Positions 27,576-38,176 of a stretch of 64,000 nt of DNA are shown here, one piece after another. The notes beneath the pieces were generated by a model. The model did not search any database. It worked only from the letters and a program-made list of their open reading frames with translations, and was not told where the DNA came from. Each line of letters starts with the position of its first letter. The first letter of the stretch is position 1. Origin of the DNA: Alphaproteobacteria bacterium (GTDB taxonomy: Bacteria > Pseudomonadota > Alphaproteobacteria > Ferrovibrionales > Ferrovibrionaceae); contig JAHCJR010000006.1 in assembly GCA_026126165.1 (NCBI GenBank), forward strand, positions 1-64,000, written 5' to 3'. The translations under genes and the position numbers were made by a program.

Positions 27576-28964
27576 TTAGAAGTTGAGCTGGGTGCCCAGC
27601 AGGAACATGTGCCCGTCGTTGGAAGCGCAGGTGCGGTTCGACCGCGGAACAGCATTTGCGGTTCCTGTTACGCCACGGCAGGCGCCTTCCAGATCGAAGC
27701 CGACATAGCCGCCGAACAGGGTAATTCCCGGGCCAAGCGTGTAGGAGGCGCCGACCGTCCACTGGTTCAGGTCGTCGGTGGTGCGGCGGACCGCACCGTT
27801 GCCATCGCGCACGCGCACGTCGTGCTGGCTGGCAAAGCCGTAGGAAACGCCGAAAGTCCAGGGACCAAAGGTGTAGTCGGCGCCGACGATAAAGTCCTCG
27901 CGCTTGCCTTCGATCCAATGCTGTCCGGATGTGCCACCGGGCGGTGCCACGCCATTGCGGAACCGTTCCTGAACCAGCCCACGCCCATTGGAAGTGAGAC
28001 CGCTTGGGTTGGACAACGAAACGATGTTGTTGTTGATCTGCTTGTAGGCGCCGCCGACGCGGAAGCCCGCGTAGGAGAATTCGAGGCCGACATTCCAGCT
28101 ATCGGGATCGTTGCCGATGTTGCGGCCATCGGTCTGATACTCGCGATAGCCGCGCTGGTAACCGGCACTCGCCGCCATGCCGAGGCCGCCGAAATTGTTG
28201 ATATAGTCGGCGCCGACGGTCCAGACCTGCGACACGGCAAGCGACCCGTTCTGCTCCGGATTGAGGCCCTGGCCCGACTCGCCCGGCCCGCCGGCACCGG
28301 CGACATTGGTCTTGTCGTCCGGCGTGTAGGAGCCGCTCAAGCGGAAGCCGAAGATGCGCGGCGTGTCGTAGATCAGCTTGTCGCTCACCCCGTCGAGCAC
28401 CATAAACGTATTCAGGCTGCCGCCGCCGCCGGCCGCATTGAGCTTGCCGGTATAGGTCGCATGCGATGCGAAGTGTCCGATCGAGCCGAGACCGACCGGA
28501 AGGCCAACCACGCCCTTGTGCGTCTTGAGCGAGGAGCCGAAATCCTCGCCGACGATGACGCGGCCATAGCTCGCATGCTGGAAGTAGAGATAGGTGTTGT
28601 CGATCTGGTCGGCGGAGGTCTCGCCTTCCAGCTCCACCTGCACGCCGACGCGCAGGCCGTTATTGAGCGCCGTCTCGCCGCGGAAATGGATTTCCGACTC
28701 GCGACCGATACCGTGGCTGCGGATTGGGGAAACCAGAGCAGGCACCGGTGCGGAAGTCGTTGGGCTGGTCGTATTGAACAGCCTGTTGCTTCTCTGGCCA
28801 TCGTCCTGCCAGCCGGCAATGGCGAAGGCACGGAAATAGCCGCCGACCGAGAGGCTGATCGGCTTCACGCTGGCGGCCTTGTCCTGGGCCTGGGCGGAGG
28901 TGACGAGCGGGGAGCCAAGTCCCAGCGCCACCAGCGCGGTGGTTGCGAATAACACCTTCTTCAT
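27576..28964 (-). CDS. Gram-negative porin, paralogue 2
   Basis: Porin of 462 residues, paralogous to the 25877-27142 gene. Signal peptide MKKVLFATTALVALGLGSPL to SAQAQ; shared blocks GRESEIHFRGET and DNTYLYFQHASYGRVIVGED; terminal LGTQLNF. It is about 40 residues longer, with extra loops such as RSNRLFNTTSPTTSAPVPAL and a late CRGVTGTANAVPRSNRTCAS holding a Cys pair. Start ATG 28964 begins the signal peptide; the in-frame extension to 29102 lacks porin character. Confidence 0.93.
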   Translation of the reverse strand: MKKVLFATTALVALGLGSPLVTSAQAQDKAASVKPISLSVGGYFRAFAIAGWQDDGQRSNRLFNTTSPTTSAPVPALVSPIRSHGIGRESEIHFRGETALNNGLRVGVQVELEGETSADQIDNTYLYFQHASYGRVIVGEDFGSSLKTHKGVVGLPVGLGSIGHFASHATYTGKLNAAGGGGSLNTFMVLDGVSDKLIYDTPRIFGFRLSGSYTPDDKTNVAGAGGPGESGQGLNPEQNGSLAVSQVWTVGADYINNFGGLGMAASAGYQRGYREYQTDGRNIGNDPDSWNVGLEFSYAGFRVGGAYKQINNNIVSLSNPSGLTSNGRGLVQERFRNGVAPPGGTSGQHWIEGKREDFIVGADYTFGPWTFGVSYGFASQHDVRVRDGNGAVRRTTDDLNQWTVGASYTLGPGITLFGGYVGFDLEGACRGVTGTANAVPRSNRTCASNDGHMFLLGTQLNF

Positions 28965-29401
28965 TGGGGTACGTTCTCCGTTCGATGACTTCTTGACCTG
29001 AAACCCTGTCTGGTCGCCGTGGCCGCGAGCGGCCGGTCCGTTTCGGGACAGGCGGCGCCGGTTTCCGTGGCTGGTGTTGCACGTGCGCCGGCAAGTCATC
29101 AAATCGAAATCGCGAGAGATGATACAATGGAGATAAATGTTGCGCCCGTATCACAGAATATTGGCAAAAACAGTTCTGAATAGAAACATAAGTAATTGTA
29201 AATCTAGCGTCGCTTGTATTATCACATGACTATCACGGCGATGTGAGCGACGGGCGAGGTCGCATGGCCCTTGAGGCAGGCGGCGCGGCGGGTTCGCGGC
29301 CGGGTCGGGCTGCCGCCTTGCGCGGGCGGGCAATTGGCGGCATATAGACGGGCGAGGGGGCGCGAGGGCGCCCCGGGTGTTCAATTCTTCGGGGGTGTCC
29401 C
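28965..29401. promoter_or_regulatory. Divergent control region of porin 2 and DUF3576, no gene seen
   Basis: A gap of 437 bp with no convincing gene. Positions about 29095-29235 are strikingly AT-rich (for example ACATAAGTAATTGTAAATC), as expected for a strong porin promoter and regulator sites on the minus strand. I could not fix a -35/-10 pair with confidence. Confidence 0.4.
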
Positions 29402-29959
29402 GTGTCTTTCGCCTGGACGCATCATCTGGCTCCGGCGCTGGCGCTCGCCGCGGCACTCGGCCTTGCCGCCTGCGGCGGCGTCGATACCTCGGCCGGCTTC
29501 CCCGAGCGCCAGCCCGGCGAGCGGACGGCGCGCGACAATACCGGCAAGCCGCGCGAGACGATCTTCGGCCCGGGCGGCATCGGCATCGGCGTCAATCGCG
29601 GACCGGCCGAGAGCGACGGCGCGGGAGCCGGCATCGGCGTCAATTCCTTCCTCTGGCGCGCCTCGCTCGACACGGTGGGCTTCATGCCGCTCGCCTCCGC
29701 CGATCCTTTCGGCGGCGTCATCATCACCGACTGGTACAGCCCGCCCGGCACCAATACCGAACGCTTCAAGGTCACCGTCTATATCCTCGACCGGCGGCTG
29801 CGCGCCGACGGGGTCAAGGTCGCGGTCTTCAAGGAAGCGCGGCCCGGTCCCGATTATGGCTGGAACAACGAGGCGGTCTCGACCCAGACCGTGGTCGATC
29901 TGGAAAACGCCATCCTGACCCGCGCCCGCCAGCTCCGCATCGAGGCGGCCGCGCGCTAG
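29402..29959 (+). CDS. DUF3576 family lipoprotein
   Basis: Protein of 185 residues: signal MSFAWTHHLAPALALAAALG, lipobox LAACGG, then the DUF3576 core with FLWRASLDTVGFMPLASADP, GGVIITDWYSPPGTNTERFK and VYILDRRLRADGVKVAVF. Function unknown; predicted to be a periplasm-facing lipoprotein. Start is GTG 29402. In many alphaproteobacteria I recall this gene next to leuS; here it is about 13 kb away from leuS. Confidence 0.88.
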   Translation: MSFAWTHHLAPALALAAALGLAACGGVDTSAGFPERQPGERTARDNTGKPRETIFGPGGIGIGVNRGPAESDGAGAGIGVNSFLWRASLDTVGFMPLASADPFGGVIITDWYSPPGTNTERFKVTVYILDRRLRADGVKVAVFKEARPGPDYGWNNEAVSTQTVVDLENAILTRARQLRIEAAAR

Positions 29960-29977
29960 AGCGGGCATTTCGCCCTT

Positions 29978-30095
29978 CCCTCACCCCGACCCTTGCCCAC
30001 AAGTGGGAGAGGGAGAAGATAGAAGCCCTCTACCGCTTCGCGGCTCAAGCCCACTCGCGTGGGAGAGGGAGAAAAATGGGTTGGGCGAGGGTGGG
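29978..30095. repeat. Palindromic intergenic repeat, copy 3
   Basis: Contains CCCTCACCCCGACCC, AAGTGGGAGAGGGAG, the CCGCTTCGCGGCTCAAGCCCA module, and a second hairpin ending GGGTTGGGCGAGGG. It sits just after DUF3576 and may terminate it. Confidence 0.8.
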
Positions 30096-30215
30096 TTTGT
30101 CGAAGGCCGGATGGCGTATTTCCCGGCGCATCACCCATGCCTACACTGCAAGCGTCCGCGCCGCGAGGCTGCGGCAAACAGGCCACTGCGCCACGATGTT
30201 CGCGTGGGAGTTGTC

Positions 30216-30704
30216 ATGAAGGTTGCCACTGCCGTCGATCTTCTCCAGAGTCTGGAGGGTGCGGGCTTTTCCAGGGTTCAGGCCGAGGCGATTGCTTCGA
30301 CGGCCGAGAAGGTCATCGAGATGACAGCCGCCACCAAGGACGATGTTGCCGGGCTGCGTGGCGCGATCGACCGTCTGTCGGCCGATGTGGATCAGCGATT
30401 CGCCGATATGGATCGGAAGTTCGCCGATATGGATCGGAAGTTCGTCGACGTGGATCGACGCTTCGCCGATATGGACCGGAGGTTCGCCGAAATCGACGGC
30501 AGGTTCGACAAGGTCGACCTGCGCTTCGACGAGATCGGCAAACATCTCGAGATGCACGACCGGCGCTTCCTGCTGGTCGAGGGCAAGATAGACCTTCTCG
30601 CGGCAAGGATCGACACGGTGTTCGAGCGGCAGACGAAGATCTTCATCGGCTCCGTGCTCACCATCGCCGGCCTGGCGCTCGGCGCGGCGCGGCTCATCTT
30701 CTGA
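30216..30704 (+). CDS. Coiled-coil protein with C-terminal membrane anchor
   Basis: Protein of 162 residues. Residues 1-55 are a helix resembling the DUF1640 N-terminus (VDLLQSLEGAGFSRVQAEAI). Residues 61-109 are seven consecutive 7-residue units of the form R/K-F-A-D-M-D-R, encoded by 21-bp tandem repeats at 30396-30542. Residues about 141-162 (IFIGSVLTIAGLALGAARLI) are a single membrane span. DUF1640-like proteins include phage and mitochondrial calcium-uniporter-regulator relatives; function here is unknown. ATG 30216 has GGGAG 5 nt upstream. An in-frame upstream extension runs through repeat copy 3 and is rejected. Confidence 0.8.
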   Translation: MKVATAVDLLQSLEGAGFSRVQAEAIASTAEKVIEMTAATKDDVAGLRGAIDRLSADVDQRFADMDRKFADMDRKFVDVDRRFADMDRRFAEIDGRFDKVDLRFDEIGKHLEMHDRRFLLVEGKIDLLAARIDTVFERQTKIFIGSVLTIAGLALGAARLIF

Positions 30705-30732
30705 CGCCGACGCTCTCCCTGCCCGCCGGCTT

Positions 30733-31190
30733 TCAGATCAGGATCGCGCCTTCGAGGCGGAGCAGGAAGCTCTTGGTCTCGACGCCGCCCTTGCCGGAAT
30801 AGCCGCCATAGCCGCCGCCGGCCGCCATCACCCGGTGGCAGGGGATGATGATCGGGATCGGATTGGCGCCGCAGGCCTGGCCGACCGCGCGGGCAACCGA
30901 ACCCGTCCGCCGCGCCAGTTCGCCATAGGTCTCGGTCCGGCCATAGCCGATATCGCGCATCGCCTGCCAGACGGCCTGCTCGTGCGGCGGACCTTCCGGG
31001 GCCAGCGGCAGATCAAAATGCCGCCGCCTTCCGGCGAAATAGTCTTCGAGCTGGCGCAGGGCTTCGGCGAGAAGCGGGTCGTCGCCTTCGGGCGCCGGCG
31101 CGGACCAGTCGAGCGCGCGGATGGCGCCCGCGGAGACGCTCACCGTGAGCGGCCCGAGCGGGCTCTTCATGGTGCGCCGGGCGGGGCCGT

Positions 31191-31194
<4 letters not shown>
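30733..31194 (-). CDS. ogt: Methylated-DNA-protein cysteine methyltransferase
   Basis: Suicidal DNA-repair protein (153 residues) that takes alkyl groups from O6-alkylguanine onto the Cys of the PCHRV motif (IIPCHRVMAAGG). The helix-turn-helix region YGELARRTGSVARAVGQACG is present. There is no Ada-type regulatory domain, so Ogt is the better name. Its start overlaps the stop of the upstream DUF255 gene (ATGA). Confidence 0.95.
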
Positions 31195-33230
<2,036 letters not shown>

Positions 33231-33296
33231 GCAAGGTCCGCGCTGGTTCTGTTAGGGTCTGGGCAGCCTAACGGCGGTGCTCCAGGGAGACCAGAT

Positions 33297-33578
33297 ATGA
33301 AGATCACGGTGAATGTCGACTGCACGCCGGAGGAGGCGCGCAGCTTTCTCGGCCTGCCCGACGTGAAGCCGATGCAGGAGGCGCTGATGCGCGAGCTGCA
33401 GGCCCGCATGCAGCAGAACCTGGCGGCCATGGAGCCGGAGGCGCTCTATCGCATCTGGCTGCCGCTTTCGGTGCAGGGCATGGAGCAGGCGCAGAAGCTG
33501 TTCTGGTCGCAGTTCGCGGGCGGCCTCGGCGCCGCGCCCACGGAGGAGCGCGAGCGGTCCAAGACGCCCAAAGGCTGA
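33297..33578 (+). CDS. DUF6489 family small protein
   Basis: Protein of 93 residues starting MKITVNVDCTPEEARSFLGL, with PMQEALMRELQARMQQNLAA and YRIWLPLSVQGMEQAQKLFW. This compact helical family is found in alphaproteobacteria and has no known role. ATG 33297 follows an AGGGAGA ribosome site. A long in-frame extension upstream is antisense to the DUF255 gene and is rejected. Confidence 0.85.
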   Translation: MKITVNVDCTPEEARSFLGLPDVKPMQEALMRELQARMQQNLAAMEPEALYRIWLPLSVQGMEQAQKLFWSQFAGGLGAAPTEERERSKTPKG

Positions 33579-33636
33579 TCGTCGCGGCCGCGCGCCGCGC
33601 CGCGAGCAATGAGTGAAATCACGAGGAAAGAGGAAA

Positions 33637-33990
33637 ATGAGCGTTCGCGCCGGGGACCCCGCGCCCTATTACGACTGCCATGTGTTCGTCTGCACCAACG
33701 AGCGGCCGGCCGGCCATCCGCGCGGCTGCTGCAAGGCCCGCGGCTCGGAGAAGCTGCGCGACTACATGAAGGCCCGCGCCAAGGAACTGGGGCTGAAACG
33801 CGTGCGGATCAACAGCGCCGGCTGCCTCGACCGCTGCGAGCTTGGGCCGACCATGGTGGTCTATCCGGAAGGGATCTGGTACCGGCCGCAGACGCGGGAG
33901 GATATCGACGAGATCCTGCGGGCACATCTGGTGGAGGGTGGCCGTGTCCGGCGGCTGATGCTGCAGCCCGAGGATGGCCCGGCCAAGTGA
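33637..33990 (+). CDS. Thioredoxin-like [2Fe-2S] ferredoxin-type protein
   Basis: Protein of 117 residues with the cysteine pattern of thioredoxin-fold [2Fe-2S] ferredoxins: CHVFVCTN near the start, GHPRGCC, and NSAGCLDRCELGPTMVVYPE, where the last two cysteines complete the cluster site. It probably carries electrons in the cytoplasm; its partner is unknown. ATG 33637 lies after AAAGAGG. Confidence 0.88.
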   Translation: MSVRAGDPAPYYDCHVFVCTNERPAGHPRGCCKARGSEKLRDYMKARAKELGLKRVRINSAGCLDRCELGPTMVVYPEGIWYRPQTREDIDEILRAHLVEGGRVRRLMLQPEDGPAK

Positions 33991-34021
33991 TCGTCGCGGC
34001 GGGGCGCCGCGCCGGACCGCG

Positions 34022-34102
34022 TCAGAGAACGGTGCCGAGGCTGATGGCGGTGCCGAGGGCAAGCAGGCTGAGCACGATCAGGGCCTGGAACGCGATTGTC
34101 AT
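34022..34102 (-). CDS. 26-residue single-span membrane microprotein
   Basis: A complete ORF too short for ordinary gene calling. It starts MTIAFQALIVLSLLALGTAI, continues with six more residues ending TVL, and is one hydrophobic helix throughout. A strong ribosome site (AGGGGGGA) lies 9 nt upstream of ATG 34102. No charged residue is present, so it would sit wholly in the membrane. I do not recognise a family. It lies alone between the ferredoxin gene and mnmE and is read away from mnmE. Confidence 0.5.
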   Translation of the reverse strand: MTIAFQALIVLSLLALGTAISLGTVL

Positions 34103-34251
34103 ATGACTATTTCCCCCCTGCGGGCTGGTTGTTCAACCATGCGGTTCTTTTCTAGCACCGAAGCGCGAGGATCGGCATACACAATTGCGTGCGCGGGATG
34201 TCCCGTCCGGAGCCTGAATGGCACGAGCCCCCCGCCGAAGGTCCGTTCGCC

Positions 34252-35601
34252 ATGAGCGGCGCGGATCGGGATACCATTTTCGCTCTGGCGAGCGGCCCTG
34301 GAACCGGCGGTCTGCAGGTCTTCCGCGTCTCCGGTCCAGCGGCCGGACCGGCCCTTCTGGCCCTCGCCGGCCGCAGCACGCTGCCACGGGCGCGGCAGGC
34401 TATCCGGGCCGGCTTTCATGGGCCGGACGGCGAGCTTTTCGACCATGGCCTGCTGCTCTGGTTTCCGGCGCCGGCGAGCTTCACCGGCGAGGACGTGCTG
34501 GAGCTGCATCTCCATGGCGGGCGCGCGGTTTTCCGCGCCGCGACCGAGGCGCTGCTGGCAATGCCGGGCTTGCGCCTGGCCGAGCCCGGCGAGTTCAGCC
34601 GGCGCGCCTTCGAGCATGGCAAGTTCGACCTGACGGCGGCGGAGGCCATCGCCGATCTGGTGGCGGCGGAGACCGCGGCCCAGCGGCGGCAGGCGCTCCG
34701 GCAGATGGCCGGGGCGCTCGGGCAGCTTTATGACGGCTGGCGGGACCGGCTGTTGCGGGCGCTTGCCCATCTGGAAGCGGAGATCGACTTTCCCGAGGAG
34801 GACCTGCCGGGCGGCATCGCCGCCAACGTCCGGACAGCCGCCGCCGAACTCGCCGGCGAGATCGCCGCCCACCTGGCGGAGGCACCGAGAGGCCTGCGCC
34901 TGCGGGACGGACTCTCGATCGCCATCCTGGGGCCGCCGAATGCTGGAAAATCCAGCCTTATCAATATGTTAGCTGGTCGTGAGGCGGCCATCGTCTCGTC
35001 TCGCGCCGGTACCACGCGGGATGTGATCGAGATCCATCTCGATCTGGGCGGCTATCCCGCCGTACTGGCGGATACCGCCGGACTGCGGGAGGCGGCGGCG
35101 GACCCGGTGGAGGCCGAGGGCGTGCGCCGCGCGCTGGCCCGCGCCGCCGAGGCCGACCTGAAGCTGGTGCTGGTCGAGGCCGCCGGCTGGCCGGACCTGC
35201 CGCCGGAGGTTTTGCCGCTGCTCGATCGCGATGCGATCCTTCTTCTGACCAAGACCGATCTCGGCGCGCCGGCCGCGCCGCTCTCCCATCCCGGCGGCGT
35301 CCCCGTCCTGGCGGTCTCGGTGCGCGAGGGGACCGGCGTGGCTGCCCTGCTCGCCGCCCTGCAAGCGGCGCTGGAAGCAAGAATGGCGCCGGGTGCCGCC
35401 CCTGCCCTGACCCGCATCCGGCATCGCCAGGCGCTGGAGGAATGTCTGTCGGCGCTGCGCCGGTTCGCGGATGCCAGGGCGGTGGAACTGGCGGCGGAGG
35501 ATCTGAGGCTGGCCGCCCGGGCGCTGGGGCGCATCACCGGGCGGGTGTCGGTCGAGGATATGCTGGATATCGTCTTCCGGGACTTCTGCATCGGGAAGTA
35601 G
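34252..35601 (+). CDS. mnmE: tRNA uridine-34 carboxymethylaminomethyl modification GTPase MnmE
   Basis: MnmE (449 residues) works with MnmG to modify the wobble uridine of tRNAs, using tetrahydrofolate, FAD and GTP. Residues 1-120 are the folate-binding domain, then helices, with an inserted G domain: P-loop GPPNAGKS at 227-234, the DTAG switch and TKTD guanine motif. The C-terminal CIGK carries the conserved cysteine. ATG 34252 matches the usual start (MSGADRDTIFALASG). It is the first gene of the mnmE-mnmG-rsmG-parA-parB cluster. Confidence 0.96.
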   Translation: MSGADRDTIFALASGPGTGGLQVFRVSGPAAGPALLALAGRSTLPRARQAIRAGFHGPDGELFDHGLLLWFPAPASFTGEDVLELHLHGGRAVFRAATEALLAMPGLRLAEPGEFSRRAFEHGKFDLTAAEAIADLVAAETAAQRRQALRQMAGALGQLYDGWRDRLLRALAHLEAEIDFPEEDLPGGIAANVRTAAAELAGEIAAHLAEAPRGLRLRDGLSIAILGPPNAGKSSLINMLAGREAAIVSSRAGTTRDVIEIHLDLGGYPAVLADTAGLREAAADPVEAEGVRRALARAAEADLKLVLVEAAGWPDLPPEVLPLLDRDAILLLTKTDLGAPAAPLSHPGGVPVLAVSVREGTGVAALLAALQAALEARMAPGAAPALTRIRHRQALEECLSALRRFADARAVELAAEDLRLAARALGRITGRVSVEDMLDIVFRDFCIGK

Positions 35602-35615
35602 GCTCCCCGACGGAA

Positions 35616-35631
35616 TGTTTCACGTGAAACA
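35616..35631. promoter_or_regulatory. parS: parS centromere site 1
   Basis: An exact 16-bp TGTTTCACGTGAAACA, the consensus bound by chromosomal ParB, extended to an 18-bp palindrome by flanking A and T. It lies between mnmE and mnmG, 3.4 kb from parB. Confidence 0.97.
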
Positions 35632-35679
35632 TCGGCCCCGCTTTGACAGCCGCCCGGGCCGGCCTTACCTTGCGCCGCC

Positions 35680-37560
35680 ATGAACAGCACCCTGCGGACC
35701 AATTGGGATGTCGTCGTCATCGGCGGCGGACATGCCGGCTGCGAGGCGGCGGCGGCCGCGGCGCGTCTGGGCGCCGCGACCCTGCTGCTCACCCACCGGC
35801 TCGATACGATCGGCGAAATGTCCTGCAACCCTGCCATCGGCGGGCTGGCCAAGGGCCATCTGGTGCGCGAGATCGATGCCCTGGACGGCCTCATGGGCCG
35901 GGTCGCCGACCGGGCGGGCATCCAGTTCCGCATGCTGAACCGCAGCAAGGGTCCGGCGGTGCGCGGCCCGCGCGCGCAGGCCGATCGCAAGCTCTATCGT
36001 CAGGCCATGCAGGCGGCCCTGCGCGCCCAGCCCGGCCTGACCCTCGCGGAAGCCGCGGTCGAGGATCTCGTGGTCCGGGACGGACGGGTCTGCGGCGTGG
36101 TCACGGCCGAGGGCGCGGAGATCGGCGCCGGCGCGGTGATCCTCACCACCGGCACGTTCCTGCGCGGGCTGATCCATATGGGCGAGGAAAAGATCCCCGC
36201 CGGGCGGGCGGGCGAGGCCCCCTCGCTCGGGCTCTCCGCAACCCTCGCCCGGGCGGGCTTCGCCCTTGGCCGGCTCAAGACCGGCACGCCGCCGCGGCTG
36301 GACGGGCGCACCATCGACTGGGCCGGCCTCGAGCCGCAGCATGGCGACGATCCGCCCATCCCATTCTCGTTCCTGACCACGCGCATCGAGACCCCGCAGG
36401 TCCCCTGCCATGTCACCGGCACCACGCTGGCCAGCCATCGCCTGATCCGCGAGAACCTGCACCGGGCGCCGATCTATTCCGGCCAGATCGAGGGCACCGG
36501 GCCGCGCTATTGCCCCTCGATCGAGGACAAGGTGGTGCGTTTTGGCGAGCGGGAGCGCCACCAGATCTTCCTCGAACCCGAAGGGCTCGACGACCACACC
36601 GTCTATCCGAACGGGATTTCCACCTCGCTGCCGCGCGCGGTGCAGCTCGCCCTGCTGGCGACGATCCCGGGCCTCGAGAAGGCCACCATGATCCGCCCCG
36701 GCTATGCCATCGAGTATGATTTCGTCGATCCGCGCGAGTTGCGCCCGACCCTCGAAACCCGGCGGATTTCCGGGCTTTTCCTGGCAGGCCAGATCAATGG
36801 CACCACGGGTTACGAAGAAGCGGCGGCGCAGGGCCTGATGGCCGGCCTCAACGCCGCGCTGGCGGCGGGCGGCGGGACGCGGACCTTCACCCTGGACCGG
36901 GCGGACGGCTATATCGGGGTGCTGATCGACGATCTCATCACGCGCGGCACCTCCGAACCCTACCGGATGTTCACCTCCCGGGCGGAATACCGCCTCCATC
37001 TGCGGGCGGACAATGCGGACCGGCGCCTGACCGGGCGCGGCCTCGAACTCGGCTGCGTCGGCGCCGCGCGCGCGGCTTCCTTCCGGGCCAAGGAACAGGC
37101 CCTCGCCGAGGGCCGGGCGCTTGCCGGTCGCCTGACCCTGACCCCGCCGGAAGCCCAGGCGCGCGGGCTCGCGGTGAACAGCGACGGCCAGCGGCGCAGC
37201 GCCTTCGACCTCCTCGCCTATCCCGACATGAACCTGGCCCGGCTCGCCGCCATCTGGCCGGAACTGGGCGGCCTGCGGCCGGACGTGGCGGAGCAGATCG
37301 AGATCGACGCCCGCTATGCCGGCTATCTCGACCGCCAGGAGGCCGATATCCGCCGCTTCCGCAAGGATGAAGGCCTCGCCCTGCCGCCGGACCTCGATTA
37401 TCGCGCAATTCCTTCTCTTTCCGCCGAGATCCGGGAGAAGCTCGACCGCGCCCGGCCGGCAACCCTGGGTCAGGCGGCGCGCATCTCCGGCGTCACGCCG
37501 GCCGCCCTCACCGCCCTGCTGGCCCATGTCCGGCGTCAGCCCGCCCGCCGCAGTGCCTGA
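35680..37560 (+). CDS. mnmG: tRNA uridine-34 modification enzyme MnmG (GidA)
   Basis: FAD-dependent partner of MnmE (626 residues). The FAD loop is [20 protein letters not shown]. Further family blocks are [51 protein letters not shown] with the first of the catalytic cysteines nearby, [14 protein letters not shown] and the C-terminal helical [16 protein letters not shown]. Start ATG 35680. Its 3' end overlaps the rsmG start by 35 bp. Confidence 0.97.
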   Translation: MNSTLRTNWDVVVIGGGHAGCEAAAAAARLGAATLLLTHRLDTIGEMSCNPAIGGLAKGHLVREIDALDGLMGRVADRAGIQFRMLNRSKGPAVRGPRAQADRKLYRQAMQAALRAQPGLTLAEAAVEDLVVRDGRVCGVVTAEGAEIGAGAVILTTGTFLRGLIHMGEEKIPAGRAGEAPSLGLSATLARAGFALGRLKTGTPPRLDGRTIDWAGLEPQHGDDPPIPFSFLTTRIETPQVPCHVTGTTLASHRLIRENLHRAPIYSGQIEGTGPRYCPSIEDKVVRFGERERHQIFLEPEGLDDHTVYPNGISTSLPRAVQLALLATIPGLEKATMIRPGYAIEYDFVDPRELRPTLETRRISGLFLAGQINGTTGYEEAAAQGLMAGLNAALAAGGGTRTFTLDRADGYIGVLIDDLITRGTSEPYRMFTSRAEYRLHLRADNADRRLTGRGLELGCVGAARAASFRAKEQALAEGRALAGRLTLTPPEAQARGLAVNSDGQRRSAFDLLAYPDMNLARLAAIWPELGGLRPDVAEQIEIDARYAGYLDRQEADIRRFRKDEGLALPPDLDYRAIPSLSAEIREKLDRARPATLGQAARISGVTPAALTALLAHVRRQPARRSA

Positions 37561-38176
37561 TACGGCGCCGCTCGACGCGGAGGCATTCCGGCGCGAGAGC
37601 AATGTTTCACGTGAAACATTGGCCCGCCTGGAGATCTATGCAGCCCTGCTTCGCCGCTGGCAAAACGCCATCAACCTGGTGGGACCCGCCACCCTGGACG
37701 ATATCTGGCGGCGCCATTTTCTCGATTCCTGGCAGGTCCTGCCGCTCGCCCCGCCCGGAGCGCATCGCTGGGCCGACCTGGGAAGCGGCGCCGGCTTCCC
37801 CGGGATGGTGCTCGCCATCCTTGGCGTGCCGGAGATGCATCTGGTGGAGAGCGACGGCCGGAAATGCGCCTTCCTTGGCGAAGTGGCGCGGGAAACCGGC
37901 ACCAAGGTCCAGATCCACCGCGCCCGCATCGAGACCCTGGCCCCGCTGGCCGCGGACATCATCACGGCCCGCGCCCTCGCCCCGCTCGAGCGCCTGCTTC
38001 TCTGGAGCCACCGCCATGCCGCTCCCGGCGCCACCTGCCTGTTTCTCAAGGGCCGGGAGGTGGAGCGCGAATTGACCCTCGCATCCGAATCCTGGACACT
38101 GCAGCTCCGCCGCCACCCAAGCCGGAGCGACCCGGCCGGGATCGTGCTCGAGGTGAAAGGTCTGCACCGTGTCTGA
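37526..38176 (+). CDS. rsmG: 16S rRNA (guanine-527-N7)-methyltransferase
   Basis: RsmG/GidB (216 residues), which methylates G527 of 16S rRNA. SAM-binding block [35 protein letters not shown] and [16 protein letters not shown] are visible. ATG 37526 overlaps mnmG. Codons for NVSRETL (about residues 26-32) are made by a perfect parS site, so the N-terminus does double duty. Its end overlaps the parA GTG start by 8 bp. Confidence 0.95.
   Translation: MSGVSPPAAVPDTAPLDAEAFRRESNVSRETLARLEIYAALLRRWQNAINLVGPATLDDIWRRHFLDSWQVLPLAPPGAHRWADLGSGAGFPGMVLAILGVPEMHLVESDGRKCAFLGEVARETGTKVQIHRARIETLAPLAADIITARALAPLERLLLWSHRHAAPGATCLFLKGREVERELTLASESWTLQLRRHPSRSDPAGIVLEVKGLHRV
37603..37618. promoter_or_regulatory. 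parS: parS centromere site 2, inside rsmG
   Basis: A second exact TGTTTCACGTGAAACA within a 20-bp perfect palindrome (37601-37620). It is in the coding sequence of rsmG, 1.97 kb from site 1 and 1.4 kb from parB. Confidence 0.97.

Noticed and set aside
27290-27586. 98-codon plus-strand frame between the two porins
   Set aside because: It runs through a rho-independent terminator and into the porin 2 gene, has a basic low-complexity product and no ribosome site.
34022-34102. Similarity of the 26-residue protein to the first helix of photosystem protein PsbZ (both begin MTIAFQ or close to it)
   Set aside because: The match is short, hydrophobic and from memory. The rest of PsbZ is absent and nothing else in the window is photosynthetic, so chance is the better explanation.
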